Source of the DNA: Deltaproteobacteria bacterium RBG_16_49_23
GTDB taxonomy: Bacteria > Desulfobacterota > BSN033 > UBA1163
NCBI GenBank assembly: GCA_001798855.1
Contig: MGQQ01000049.1
Span: 1-40,880 of the forward strand
Reading direction: 5' to 3'
Length of the DNA stretch: 40,880 bases
The notes under the pieces were generated by a model. It had not been told where the DNA came from, searched no databases, and saw only the letters and a list, made by a program, of their open reading frames with translations. The position numbers and the translations under genes are program-made. How positions within the stretch are numbered: position 1 is the first letter of the stretch; each line of letters starts with the position of its first letter. This document shows positions 1 to 8,052 of this stretch, piece by piece.

Positions 1-59
1 AAAGATTTACCCATAAAATTGTCTCACACCCAAATTAAATCTTTCCGACGGAATGATCT

Positions 60-271
60 TGTGATATGATAATTTTGGTTTTGCAACATTTTAGCTTTTC
101 GAAAAAACTTCATAAAATCCCTCCCCTCCTCCCTTTGCCAAAGGGAGGGGAAATACTTCCCCCTTTGTAATCTTTTTCCTGTCAAAGACATGCAAAAGGG
201 GGATTGAGGGGGATTTAGGATATGACGATATCTTGATCAGACTTCTTTTTCAAAAAACTAAAGGGTTATCG
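60..271. repeat. MITE-like double-hairpin repeat, copy 1
   Basis: This 302-base gene-free leader is mostly a non-coding element. It has two back-to-back hairpins: a CCCTTTG/CAAAGGG pair near 119-151 and a CCCCCTTT/AAAGGGGG pair near 160-216. Imperfect terminal inverted repeats flank them (TTTTAGC..TTCGAAAAA on the left near 90-108, TTTTTCAAAAAACTAAA on the right near 245-262). The same architecture recurs at 13682-13811 and, reversed, near 32565-32745. No ORF of its own is seen, so it would be a non-autonomous element. The exact ends are uncertain. Confidence 0.6.
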
Positions 272-302
272 GTTTTCCAATTTTTATGAAAGGAGATTTC
301 GA

Positions 303-1763
303 ATGGCACTCATCACAGCGGAGCAATATGAAGAAAGTTTGAAGAAAAGAAGACCAAGGATTTTTATGAATGGAAAGAGGGTGGAAGATTATCTCAACAA
401 TCCGAATATCCGCACGGTGATTGAAGCCAACAAGGCGAGTTATCGCTGGGCGCTTGATCCGGCATTCCAGGAAATCATGACGACCATCTCCCCTCTGACA
501 AACGACCGCGTAAACCGTTATGTCTATGTCTGCCGTAGCAGAGAGGATCTGACCGCCAAGGCCATTGCAGGAACGTTTGCCTCTGAAAGGCTGGGAACCT
601 GTATCTACCGATGTCCCGGGCTGGATGCCTTTCATAGCCTTGCCAGCACGACCTGGGAGATGGACAAGAACCTCGGCACAGAATATCACAGCCGGTTTAC
701 GAAATATCTCAAGTGGGTCCAGGAGAACGACCTCGCTGTCTCAGGCGCTTTGACTGAACCAAGGGGAGACCGTAAAAAGCGGGCCATTGACTGGCCGGAT
801 CCCTTTCTATCTCTTAAGGTTGTGGAGAAAAAACCGGATGGGATCGTTGTCCGGGGAGCAAAGATCAATATCAGCGGGGCCTTTGTCAGTCATGAACTGG
901 TTGTCCTTCCCCAGTCCGCAAAGAAAAAAGACGAAGGGGACTACGCTCTTGCCTTTGCCATTCCTTCTGATGCGAAGGGGCTCACCTATATCTGTCAGTA
1001 CTCCCCTTATTCAGCCGAAAGAGAGATGGCTGAGGACATCTTCGAGCTGGGAAATCCCCTGTTCGGCCAGAGAGAGACCGCGATGGTCGTTTTTGACAAT
1101 GTCTTTGTGCCCTATGAGCGGGTGTTTCACCTCGGAGAGACCGACTATTCCACGAAATTCGTCGAACGCTTTGCCAAGACTCACCGGATGACCTGCGGAG
1201 GAACCTGCAAGGTTGGCTTTATGAATCTCATCATCGGAGCCTGCAAGCTTCTTCAGGAGTATAAAGGTCTTGAAAAAGCACAGCATATCAATGATGAATT
1301 GACGGAGATGGTCGTTCTCAGGGAGACTGGAAGGGCCTGCGGACTATCTTCAGCCAATCTCGGAAAGGAGGAACCCAAGGGTTCGGGTGTCTTCCTTCCT
1401 GATGAGTTGATGGGGAACGTGGCAAAACTCAATATCTGTGATGCCTTCTGGCGGGTCATGGCCCTGGCAGGAGATATCGGCGGAGGCCTCATCGTCACCC
1501 TGCCTTCTTTGAAGGAACTAAAAAATCCCGAGACGAAAAAATATGTCGAGGAGTTTTTGGGTTTTGGCAGTGAGGTGCCGACCGAATATATCATGAAAGT
1601 GACAAAACTTCTTCAGAACTGGACAGCCGGTCAGCACGGAGTCGGCACCTGGCATGGAGCAGGCCCGGTGATGGCCCAGAAGATCATGATCCAGAGGATG
1701 ACGGATTATGAGCATGAGAAAAACCTTGTAAAAGAAGCCCTTGGTATCTTGGATAAGAAATAA
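303..1763 (+). CDS. 4-hydroxybutyryl-CoA dehydratase / 4-hydroxyphenylacetate 3-hydroxylase family protein
   Basis: This 486-residue flavoprotein of the HpaB/AbfD family matches the length of AbfD (about 490). The AbfD [4Fe-4S] ligands can be located. C100 and C104 lie in GTCIYRCPG, and H294 and C302 lie in HRMTCGGTCKVG. There is one extra residue between the His and the last Cys compared with AbfD, and an extra Cys at 298. Iron-sulfur ligands argue for a dehydratase or isomerase acting on a CoA thioester rather than a flavin monooxygenase, since HpaB lacks the cluster. The start follows a clear AAAGGAG site. It lies upstream of activase and ferredoxin genes, so a role in anaerobic acyl-CoA metabolism is likely. 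The substrate cannot be read from sequence; 4-hydroxybutyryl-CoA is the family default. Confidence 0.8.
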   Translation: MALITAEQYEESLKKRRPRIFMNGKRVEDYLNNPNIRTVIEANKASYRWALDPAFQEIMTTISPLTNDRVNRYVYVCRSREDLTAKAIAGTFASERLGTCIYRCPGLDAFHSLASTTWEMDKNLGTEYHSRFTKYLKWVQENDLAVSGALTEPRGDRKKRAIDWPDPFLSLKVVEKKPDGIVVRGAKINISGAFVSHELVVLPQSAKKKDEGDYALAFAIPSDAKGLTYICQYSPYSAEREMAEDIFELGNPLFGQRETAMVVFDNVFVPYERVFHLGETDYSTKFVERFAKTHRMTCGGTCKVGFMNLIIGACKLLQEYKGLEKAQHINDELTEMVVLRETGRACGLSSANLGKEEPKGSGVFLPDELMGNVAKLNICDAFWRVMALAGDIGGGLIVTLPSLKELKNPETKKYVEEFLGFGSEVPTEYIMKVTKLLQNWTAGQHGVGTWHGAGPVMAQKIMIQRMTDYEHEKNLVKEALGILDKK

Positions 1764-1794
1764 CTTTGAATCACCCCCACAATTCGGGTCAGGA

Positions 1795-1840
1795 GACCCC
1801 TGCCTACCGGCAGGCAGGCGAATCTACCCGGGTAGAAGCA
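1795..1840. repeat. Short palindromic intergenic repeat
   Basis: CCTGCCTACCGGCAGGCAGG (1799-1818) is a near-perfect hairpin, followed by a second small palindrome CTACCCGGGTAG. Related CCTGCC..GGCAGG palindromes occur near 8956-9003 and 32508-32541. It is a dispersed repeat rather than a gene, and it could also weaken transcription between the two flanking genes. Confidence 0.5.
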
Positions 1841-1937
1841 AGTCTCCCGACCTGCGAAAATTGAAATTTTCATTTCTTGTGGGTGACAAACCCGTCATAA
1901 CAAACTTTAAAGAAATTAAGGGAAGAATGAGGGGATT

Positions 1938-2771
1938 ATGAAGATAACCATTCTTTGCGAAAACACCGTAGGGAAGTTAATCGGTTCTGGAGAGCATGGA
2001 TTCTCTGCATTCATTGAAACGGGAGAAGGAAACTTCCTCTTTGACACCGGAAGCGGCCATTCGGTTGTTGCAAACTCTCTTGTCCTCAACAAGGATTTAA
2101 GAAATATTAAGAAAATTTTTTTGAGCCATGGACACTATGATCATAGCGGAGGTCTGCCCGAAGTCCTGAAACTGAGAGGTCAAATAGATATACATGTCCA
2201 TCCCAACGTCTTTCTGGATCGGATTGCTATCTTCAAAGAAAATGAGAAGGAAACGAGACGATTTGTAGGCATTCCATACAAGAAGAGATATTTAGAAACC
2301 CTCGGTGCAAATTTCATCTTGAATAACATTTTTGTAGAGGTGGATAAGGGAATTTTTTTAACCGGAGAGGTTCCCAGAAAAACCCTATTTGAGAAACCGG
2401 ACCCAAGACTCTTTGTCGAGGGGAATGAAAAACCAGCTCCCGACATCCTGTTGGATGACCAATCCCTTATCCTCGATACGGAAAAAGGACTCATTCTGAT
2501 CCTTGGATGCGCCCATTCCGGAATGATTAACATCATTCAGCATGTGATCCATAAGACCGGAAAAGACAAGTTTTATGCGATCATGGGGGGAACCCACCTG
2601 GACTTCTTAACCCCGGAGCAACTCGAAGAATCCATCAAGGCTCTCAAGAAGATGACGATTGATAAGATCGGTGTCTCTCATTGCACCGGCATGAGGGCAG
2701 CATTCCGGCTCCAGCAGGAATTTGGAGACAGGTTCTCCTATGGGTGTGTGGGTAGTTTTTTAGAGTTTTGA
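1938..2771 (+). CDS. MBL-fold metallohydrolase (COG1237-like)
   Basis: This 277-residue metallo-beta-lactamase-fold protein belongs to the group annotated as 7,8-dihydropterin-6-yl-methyl-4-(beta-D-ribofuranosyl)aminobenzene-5'-phosphate synthase-like. The signature LSHGHYDHSGG is near residue 62. Further metal-site motifs follow in order: GCAHSGMIN, MGGTHL and SHCTG, all typical of this subgroup. A GAGGGG site precedes the ATG. The usual annotation is over-specific, and the true substrate of the subgroup in bacteria is generally unknown. It sits between the dehydratase-like gene and the activase genes on the same strand, so co-expression is likely. Whether it acts on CoA thioesters is unknown. 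Confidence 0.8.
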   Translation: MKITILCENTVGKLIGSGEHGFSAFIETGEGNFLFDTGSGHSVVANSLVLNKDLRNIKKIFLSHGHYDHSGGLPEVLKLRGQIDIHVHPNVFLDRIAIFKENEKETRRFVGIPYKKRYLETLGANFILNNIFVEVDKGIFLTGEVPRKTLFEKPDPRLFVEGNEKPAPDILLDDQSLILDTEKGLILILGCAHSGMINIIQHVIHKTGKDKFYAIMGGTHLDFLTPEQLEESIKALKKMTIDKIGVSHCTGMRAAFRLQQEFGDRFSYGCVGSFLEF

Positions 2772-2943
2772 GAAAACATAATATATACAATATCAATCAG
2801 TTATACCATTTAAAGACCACGACTATGCCCTCCGGCTATTGGCAGAAGGAGAACTGAACGGGAAGATGATGTGGGCGGCTTTGTGCGTGAGACATTAGGG
2901 CTCAAGAAAGTGACCTGAAGATAAATCAGGAAAGGATGCAGAA
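2772..2943 (+). pseudogene. Possible short coding remnant between genes
   Basis: From about 2817 the + strand reads DHDYALRLLAEGELNGKMMWAALC in one frame. With one frame change it continues as VRETLGLKKV to a stop at about 2922. It has no start codon and is too short for a gene. It looks like the eroded 3' end of a coding sequence, but I cannot name the family. The rest of the gap is AT-rich and holds only the ribosome-binding region of the next gene (AGGAAAGGATGCAGAA). Confidence 0.25.
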
Positions 2944-3720
2944 ATGATAGTTGCAGGCATTGATGTCGGTGGTAAGAATGTACATATCGTGATCAAGAAA
3001 GATGGTCAGATTATAGGAAAGGGAACCTCGCCTACCGGAATCAAAAAGGCAGAGGCGGTCGAGGCCTTGTATGAGCAGGTGCTCAAGCAGGCGGGCCTGA
3101 CGAGAAAAGATGTGGAGTGTGTGGTAGCAACGGGAAGCGCGGCCAAACGGGTTGCTTTTGCCAATGGTTCCATCGCAGATGCGGCCGCGGATGCCCGGGG
3201 GGTGATCAAATTGTTCCCCAATGCGAGGACGGTGATCAATGTGGGAGCTGAGGAAGGTCGTTCCATCAAGGTGAGTCCTGAAGGAAAGGTTTTAGATTTT
3301 GCCGTCAATGACAAGTGCGCCGCCGGGACCGGGACATTTGTCGAAGCCATGTCACGGGCCCTGGAGGTTTCGGTCGAAGAAATGTCAAAGATAGCGCTCG
3401 ATTCCACAAAGTCCATTCCGATGAACGCTCAGTGCGCTGTCTTTGGGGAATCGGAGGTGGTCTCCCTCATCCATCAGAAAACCTCCAAACCCGATATCTC
3501 CAGAGCTGTGATGGACGCTGTTGCGGGTAGAGTCGGCTCGGTCGCCCGGATCGTGGGCCTGGAAAAGGATGTGGTGGTTGTCGGCGGCATGGCTAAAAAT
3601 GCCGGCTTTGTGGACTCTCTCCAAAACAATATCGAGATGCCGGTCACCGTTCCGGAGGATCCCGATTACATAGGAGCAATCGGTGCGGCAGATGCCGCTC
3701 TCTCCGGCGTTATCGAATAA
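2944..3720 (+). CDS. BadF/BadG/BcrA/BcrD-type activating ATPase, BcrD/BzdQ-like subunit
   Basis: This 258-residue ASKHA-fold ATPase is of the 2-hydroxyacyl-CoA dehydratase activator / benzoyl-CoA reductase type. The phosphate-binding motif GIDVGG is at residues 5-10. The two cysteines that share a [4Fe-4S] cluster across a dimer are C125 (NDKCAAGTG) and C164 (NAQCAVFGES). The second nucleotide motif reads NVGAEEG instead of the DIGGQD of homodimeric activators, whereas the next gene keeps MGGQD. This is what is expected of the two unequal subunits of an ATP-driven benzoyl-CoA-reductase electron-activation module. The module hydrolyses ATP to push a low-potential electron from ferredoxin into a catalytic BcrBC/BzdNO-type dimer, which is not in this window. 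Confidence 0.85.
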   Translation: MIVAGIDVGGKNVHIVIKKDGQIIGKGTSPTGIKKAEAVEALYEQVLKQAGLTRKDVECVVATGSAAKRVAFANGSIADAAADARGVIKLFPNARTVINVGAEEGRSIKVSPEGKVLDFAVNDKCAAGTGTFVEAMSRALEVSVEEMSKIALDSTKSIPMNAQCAVFGESEVVSLIHQKTSKPDISRAVMDAVAGRVGSVARIVGLEKDVVVVGGMAKNAGFVDSLQNNIEMPVTVPEDPDYIGAIGAADAALSGVIE

Positions 3721-3723
3721 GAG

Positions 3724-3807
3724 GAATAACTCCCCCCCTCCCCCCTCTTAATCTAAGAGGGGTGTACTCCTCCCCTTGAGGTAAGGGGAGGTTGGGAGGG
3801 GTTATGT
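3724..3807. repeat. Palindromic C-rich/G-rich repeat between activase genes
   Basis: Two hairpins (CCTCTTAATCTAAGAGG and CCTCCCCTTGAGGTAAGGGGAGG) are enclosed by TAACTCCCCCC and GGGAGGGGTTA arms. The layout is the same as the double-hairpin elements elsewhere in the window, but the sequence differs. It lies in the gap between the two activase subunit genes, so it could act as a processing or attenuation site on their shared mRNA. Confidence 0.5.
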
Positions 3808-3850
3808 ATTGACTTTTTTGGAACTGCTCATAATAAAAGAGGAGAATTAA

Positions 3851-4798
3851 ATGGTTCAGCAAGGAAAACCCGTTGAGTTCTGGAGATGGCCTGAAACCAA
3901 CTGGGTAAATCCGGATATCGATTGGAAAAAAGGTAAATTTGTCACCGCCGGAGTCGACGTAGGCTCTGTCAGCACTCAGGCGGTGATCATGGTGGATGGT
4001 GAATTTTATGCCTTCGGCAATACGCGCACGGGCTCGGACAGTCCGAACAGCGCCATCAAGGGAATGGGCTATACCTTAGAGAAGACCGATATGAAAATCG
4101 ATAATATCGACTACTGCATTGGGACCGGCTATGGCAGGGTCAATGTGCCCATGGCTCAGCAGGCGGTCACCGAGATTTCCTGCCATGCTCGTGGAGCCAA
4201 TTTCATGTATGGCCCCGAAGTCAGGACGGTCATGGATATGGGAGGCCAGGACTGCAAGGCCATTAATGTCGATGACCGCGGGAAGGTTCTCAACTTCATA
4301 ATGAATGACAAGTGCGCTGCCGGAACCGGACGTGGCATGGAGGTTTTTGCAGATCTTATCCATGTCCCTGTCTGGGAGGTCGGTCCCCGCTCTTTCCAGA
4401 TATCGAAAGAACCTCCCATGATCAGCAGCACCTGCGTCGTCTTCGCTAAGAGCGAGGTGGTAGGACTTCTTGAACAGGGTGTTCCGGAAAACGAGATCAT
4501 GGCCGCTTACTGTTCTGCAATGGCCCACCGGATTATGGAGCTTCTCAAGCGACTGGGCGTGAAAGAAAAGTTCGTCATCACCGGCGGAATCGCTAAGAAT
4601 GAGGGAGTGGTTAAGCGGCTCGAAAAGGAGCTCGGTATCAAGACTGCCGAACAGGCTTGGGCGAATTTACAGTATCGCAAGAAGAACTATCCCTTCGATA
4701 CCCAGCTCGCTGGCGCCATGGGGGCAGCCCTCTTTGGACAGGCGTTGCTGAAGATGGGAAAAGCCAAAAGCGCAAGAAAACCTGGAATAGTGGAATAA
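3851..4798 (+). CDS. BadF/BadG/BcrA/BcrD-type activating ATPase, BcrA/BzdP-like subunit
   Basis: This 315-residue ASKHA ATPase pairs with the preceding gene. Phosphate motifs are GVDVGS (residues 34-39) and MDMGGQD (128-134). The cluster cysteines are C155 (NDKCAAGTGRG) and C195 (SSTCVVFAKSE). A 30-residue Trp-rich N-terminal extension (FWRWPETNWV) precedes the fold. It lacks the large extra segment that makes Thauera BcrA about 49 kDa, so the pair resembles the shorter Azoarcus Bzd-type or 2-hydroxyacyl-CoA dehydratase activators. Two unequal activators plus a dedicated ferredoxin favour a dearomatising reductase over a simple dehydratase, but the substrate is inferred. An AGAGGAG site precedes the ATG. 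Confidence 0.85.
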   Translation: MVQQGKPVEFWRWPETNWVNPDIDWKKGKFVTAGVDVGSVSTQAVIMVDGEFYAFGNTRTGSDSPNSAIKGMGYTLEKTDMKIDNIDYCIGTGYGRVNVPMAQQAVTEISCHARGANFMYGPEVRTVMDMGGQDCKAINVDDRGKVLNFIMNDKCAAGTGRGMEVFADLIHVPVWEVGPRSFQISKEPPMISSTCVVFAKSEVVGLLEQGVPENEIMAAYCSAMAHRIMELLKRLGVKEKFVITGGIAKNEGVVKRLEKELGIKTAEQAWANLQYRKKNYPFDTQLAGAMGAALFGQALLKMGKAKSARKPGIVE

Positions 4799-4926
4799 TG
4801 GAACATTGGAATGTTGGGTAAAACCCATTCTATATAAACCTTAGGGTTAACCCGATTTTCCACCATTCCATTTTTCTGTGATTCACTCATTATTCCATCA
4901 TTCCAGTATTCCATTATTCCATCAAG
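4786..4926. repeat. ATTCCA-type palindromic repeat
   Basis: TGGAATAGTGGAATAATGGA at 4786-4802 is the inverted counterpart of the TATTCCATTATTCCATCA arm ending near 4924. Together they can form a long imperfect stem around an AT-rich centre. The last residues and stop of the upstream activase gene lie in the left arm, so the element overlaps the coding end. A related ATTCCAGTATTCCATCATTCC run occurs at about 31503-31535. Confidence 0.5.
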
Positions 4927-4949
4927 GTGGCGGGGGAAAAGGAAATCAC

Positions 4950-5270
4950 ATGATTGCTAATTACGGTTTTAAGGATGGTTCAGGCGACTGGTACGTCACT
5001 ATCGACACCGATAAGTGTAACGGTTGCGGGAAGTGCGTGGAGGTATGCCCTGAAAAGATTCTTGAAGTCGGTCCGGATGAAATTGACATTTTTCGCGAAG
5101 AACCCGTGGCCTTTGTGAAACACGAGGAACGAAAGAAGATCCGCTACCATTGCGCTCCCTGCAAGCCCGGCTACGGTTCGGAACCACCTCCCTGTGCCGC
5201 CGCCTGCGAACCCAGGGCCATCTCTCACTCCGACGGTTGGAAGGCCTGTTTTAAGGATAGTCACCAGTAA
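4950..5270 (+). CDS. 2[4Fe-4S] ferredoxin, Alvin-like, for the reductase activator
   Basis: This 106-residue ferredoxin has a first cluster with C23, C26, C29 and C33 in a classical CxxCxxCxxxCP motif. The second is C68, C71, C82 and C86 in a stretched CxxC-x10-CxxxC motif, plus a C-terminal C100. The insertion in one cluster motif and the C-terminal tail recall Allochromatium (Alvin)-type ferredoxins, which include the very-low-potential donor to benzoyl-CoA reductase in Thauera. I chose the ATG at 4950 (GGAAATCAC upstream) because the longer frame from 4878 is encoded by the repeat. It most likely feeds electrons to the two activating ATPases just upstream. Confidence 0.85.
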   Translation: MIANYGFKDGSGDWYVTIDTDKCNGCGKCVEVCPEKILEVGPDEIDIFREEPVAFVKHEERKKIRYHCAPCKPGYGSEPPPCAAACEPRAISHSDGWKACFKDSHQ

Positions 5271-5279
5271 TCAGTTATC

Positions 5280-5341
5280 CGTGGCTCGTAGTTCATAGTT
5301 CATAGTCCATAGTTCATTGTTCATCGTTTACTGTTCATCGT
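5280..5341. repeat. GTTCATAGTTCAT-type tandem repeat
   Basis: About six imperfect copies of a 9-10-base unit (TAGTTCATAGTTCATAG...) fill the gap between the ferredoxin and the next small gene. No coding or obvious regulatory signal is seen. Similar low-complexity repeats lie near 29985-30060 and 31365-31400. Confidence 0.5.
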
Positions 5342-5551
5342 ATGAGTAGGGAAGAAGAATTAAAAAAAGAAGGCTGGGAGAAACGCTTCACCATCGATGA
5401 ACCGCGCCTCTCGGAGATGGTGGAACAATATAAAGAACTCGGTTTTGAGGTCCTTCTTGAGCCTGTCGATCTCTCTTCCGAAGAATGCACCAATTGTATC
5501 GCCGCAGACCCCCAGCGCTACAAAACCATCTACACCCGCCAAAAAAGTTAG
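5342..5551 (+). CDS. Small CxxC protein downstream of the ferredoxin
   Basis: This is a 69-residue acidic N-terminal helix followed by a short C-terminal motif EECTNCIAAD with C49 and C52. There is no family I can name with certainty. The high content of charged residues, the single CxxC and the position directly after the activase-ferredoxin genes suggest an accessory or electron-transfer/maturation factor. Its ATG lies directly behind the tandem repeat without a good Shine-Dalgarno sequence (only GTATGAG), so translation may be weak or coupled. Confidence 0.55.
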   Translation: MSREEELKKEGWEKRFTIDEPRLSEMVEQYKELGFEVLLEPVDLSSEECTNCIAADPQRYKTIYTRQKS

Positions 5552-5616
5552 GCATCCTAAAACCATCTTCTCTCATTCCCTATAAAAAGATTATTTTTAT
5601 CTTTTCCCCGGGAAAT

Positions 5617-6321
5617 CTAAATCCCCAAATAGGCTTCCTTTACCTTAGGGTTTCTGAGAAGCTCTTGCCCTGAATTTTCCATGATGACCCTACCATTCTC
5701 TATCACATAAGCCCGGCTGGCGATCCTCAAGGCTTGGAGGACATCCTGGGAGACCAGAAGGAGAGACATCCCGCCTTGATGTAACTTCGCCAAGATGGCG
5801 TAGATTTCGGAGGCGACCTTTGGGGATAATCCGAGCGTTGGCTCATCGAGCATCAAAAGCCTGGGTCCGGCCATCAGCGCACGTCCGATAGCGAGCATTT
5901 GCTGTTCCCCTCCACTCAAGGTCCCTGCAAATTGCTTTAATCGTTCCTCAAGAACGGAAAAGATCTGAAATACCCCTTGGAATCGGTCCGCCAACGTGCC
6001 CCTGGCTGTTGACAAATACGCTCCCATCTCAAGATTCTCACGGACCGTCATCTGTGGAAAGAGTTTCCTCCCTTCTGGAACCTGCACGATCCCTCGCATG
6101 CAAATCCGGTCAGTGGGTTCCTCCTCAATTGCTTCTCCTTGAAAAAAAATCTTTCCTTCGCGTGGACGAAGAAGTCCGGAGATCGTTCTAAGAAGAGTGG
6201 TCTTTCCTGCGCCGTTTGACCCGATGATCACGAGAAGGTCTTCTGCATGCACCTCGATCGAGACCTCAATCAGGGCCTGGAGCTCATCATAAAAAACATT
6301 GAGTCCCTCAGTCCGTAACAT
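5617..6321 (-). CDS. livF: Branched-chain amino acid-type ABC transporter ATPase LivF
   Basis: This 234-residue ATPase has Walker A GSNGAGKTT, signature LSGGEQQ, Walker B LLMLDEP and an H-loop replaced by SQD (LLLVSQD). LivF ATPases commonly carry Q at this point. The start at 6321 (MLRTEGL) overlaps the end of livG by 14 bases, so the two are translationally coupled. It is the last gene of the leftward operon. With LivG, LivM, LivH and LivK it forms a hydrophobic amino acid/aromatic-acid importer. The reductase genes nearby make an aromatic acid or other carboxylate plausible, but this is inferred. Confidence 0.9.
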   Translation of the reverse strand: MLRTEGLNVFYDELQALIEVSIEVHAEDLLVIIGSNGAGKTTLLRTISGLLRPREGKIFFQGEAIEEEPTDRICMRGIVQVPEGRKLFPQMTVRENLEMGAYLSTARGTLADRFQGVFQIFSVLEERLKQFAGTLSGGEQQMLAIGRALMAGPRLLMLDEPTLGLSPKVASEIYAILAKLHQGGMSLLLVSQDVLQALRIASRAYVIENGRVIMENSGQELLRNPKVKEAYLGI

Positions 6322-7036
6322 ATCCTGTTCCCAGATAAGCCTCAATCACTTTGGGTGCATTTGCCACCTCATCGGGAGGCCCATCTGCCACCTTGATGCC
6401 GAAATGGACGGCAATGATCCGATCGCAGGCCTTCATGATCGCTTTCATCACATGCTCGATCATAAAGATTGTGATTCCCATTTCTCTTCTGATCCGGAAG
6501 ATAAGCTGGATCGCTTCATCGATCTCTTTCTGGTTAAGCCCGGCGAAGACTTCATCGAGAAGAAGGAGTTGCGGCCTTATTCCGAGCGCTCGGGTGACCT
6601 CAAGACGCTTCCGGTCTGCAAGCTTTAGAAGGCCCGCATGCGTATCCTTTTTAGATTCCAGCCCGGTAAAACGAAGGAGGTCCAGTGAATCACTTCTCGC
6701 CTCCTTAATATCTGCCGTTCCTCTTCCATAAAGGACCCCTGTCGCTACATTGTCGAGCACAGTCAACTCTTTGAGAGGCCGCACAATCTGGAATGTTCGG
6801 GCGATCCCAAAACGGGCAATTTGATAAGGCTTTAGGTGTGTAATCTCATCACCGTTGAAGCTGATCTTCCCTTCCTCTGGTCGGAGGAACCCTGAGATGA
6901 GATTAAAGAGGGTGGTCTTTCCAGACCCGTTTGGGCCGATGAGCCCGACGATCGAACTCTTCTCTACTTCAAAATCAAGCTTGGAGATAGCAATAAGTCC
7001 CCCAAATATTTTGGTGATGTTTGTTCCCTTCAACAT
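6308..7036 (-). CDS. livG: Branched-chain amino acid-type ABC transporter ATPase LivG
   Basis: This 242-residue ATPase has Walker A GPNGSGKTT, Walker B LLLLDE and the H-loop in MIEHVM. The signature is degenerate: LKLADRKRLEVTRAL, where LivG normally has LSYGxQRRLEIARAL. The loss of the LSxGQ glycine is unusual, because this residue contacts ATP across the dimer. The C-terminal PKVIEAYLG tail is typical of LivG. It partners with LivF in the next frame. Confidence 0.88.
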   Translation of the reverse strand: MLKGTNITKIFGGLIAISKLDFEVEKSSIVGLIGPNGSGKTTLFNLISGFLRPEEGKISFNGDEITHLKPYQIARFGIARTFQIVRPLKELTVLDNVATGVLYGRGTADIKEARSDSLDLLRFTGLESKKDTHAGLLKLADRKRLEVTRALGIRPQLLLLDEVFAGLNQKEIDEAIQLIFRIRREMGITIFMIEHVMKAIMKACDRIIAVHFGIKVADGPPDEVANAPKVIEAYLGTGYVTD

Positions 7037-7072
7037 AGAAAGGCCCCGGATGATACTTTCAATCTTCTCTCT

Positions 7073-8047
7073 CTACTTTTCTTTGTCAACGGGAGAAGTG
7101 TAAGAATGTTGAATTTTTCGAATTCCCATCCATTTTTTAAAAAAAGTCACGATCCCATCCGGCATGAAAATAATCACAGCTATGAACATGGCCCCATAGA
7201 TGATCCGTGCAAATTCCGGCCGGATAAAAATTGAAAGAAACTCATTGACAATTGAAAGAAACACGGCGCCGACCAGAGGCCCTGCCCATGATCCACCTCC
7301 TCCAAAAAGGGCCATGAGGACGATGAGGATGGAAATGTTGATATCAAAGACGATGTCCGGATGTATGTAGGAGATATAATAAGCGTAGATCCCACCGGCC
7401 ACTCCTGGAATGAAGGCGCTCAGAATAAAGGCTTTTATCTTTAGATCCGCGGTATGAATACATAGGGTTTGGGCGACCTCCTCGTCTTCCCGGATGGAGG
7501 CCAGACCTAAACCGAATTTGGTATGCTGTACCCACCGAGCTACGAGAACCGAAGCAACAGCGAGTCCAAGAAAGGTTTCGTAAAAGATGGACCGGGAGAG
7601 TTGAATATCCATTGGGAGCAGTTTCAAGTGGATTCCTTCGGATCCTCCCAAAAAAGTCCAGTTCTTCACAACGAGGTCAATAATGAAAACAAAACAAAGG
7701 GTCACGACAGCAAAATAGGGTCCTCGAAGTTTTAAACAGGGATAGCCGATGATCCAGGCCGCAGCTGAGGATAAAAGGCCTGAAGGAATGGCGCCGATAA
7801 AGGGTGAGAGGCCGAAATGCTGGAATAACATCGCAGAGGTATAGACACCGATGCCAAAGAAGGCGACATGACCAAAGCTGAGATACCCTGTGAAACCTCC
7901 GATCAGATTCCAACTCTCAGCGAGGATGATATAGAGAAAGACCTTGAAGATAAAAGAGAGGAAGTAAGCAGGAGGTTGAAGGATGGGAAGGAAGGCCAAT
8001 AAAAAAATAAACGAAACAGGAACAATGGATTTAATGATCTTTTGCAT
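7073..8047 (-). CDS. livM: Branched-chain amino acid-type ABC transporter permease LivM
   Basis: This 324-residue membrane permease has about nine to ten hydrophobic segments. It has the LivM hallmarks SFGHVAFFGIGVY near residue 57 and a C-terminal GGGGSWAGPLVGA coupling-helix region. It lies 36 bases upstream of livG and 5 bases downstream of livH on the same strand. The C-terminal 20 residues are hydrophilic. It forms the translocation path with LivH. Confidence 0.9.
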   Translation of the reverse strand: MQKIIKSIVPVSFIFLLAFLPILQPPAYFLSFIFKVFLYIILAESWNLIGGFTGYLSFGHVAFFGIGVYTSAMLFQHFGLSPFIGAIPSGLLSSAAAWIIGYPCLKLRGPYFAVVTLCFVFIIDLVVKNWTFLGGSEGIHLKLLPMDIQLSRSIFYETFLGLAVASVLVARWVQHTKFGLGLASIREDEEVAQTLCIHTADLKIKAFILSAFIPGVAGGIYAYYISYIHPDIVFDINISILIVLMALFGGGGSWAGPLVGAVFLSIVNEFLSIFIRPEFARIIYGAMFIAVIIFMPDGIVTFFKKWMGIRKIQHSYTSPVDKEK

Positions 8048-8052
8048 CGCTT

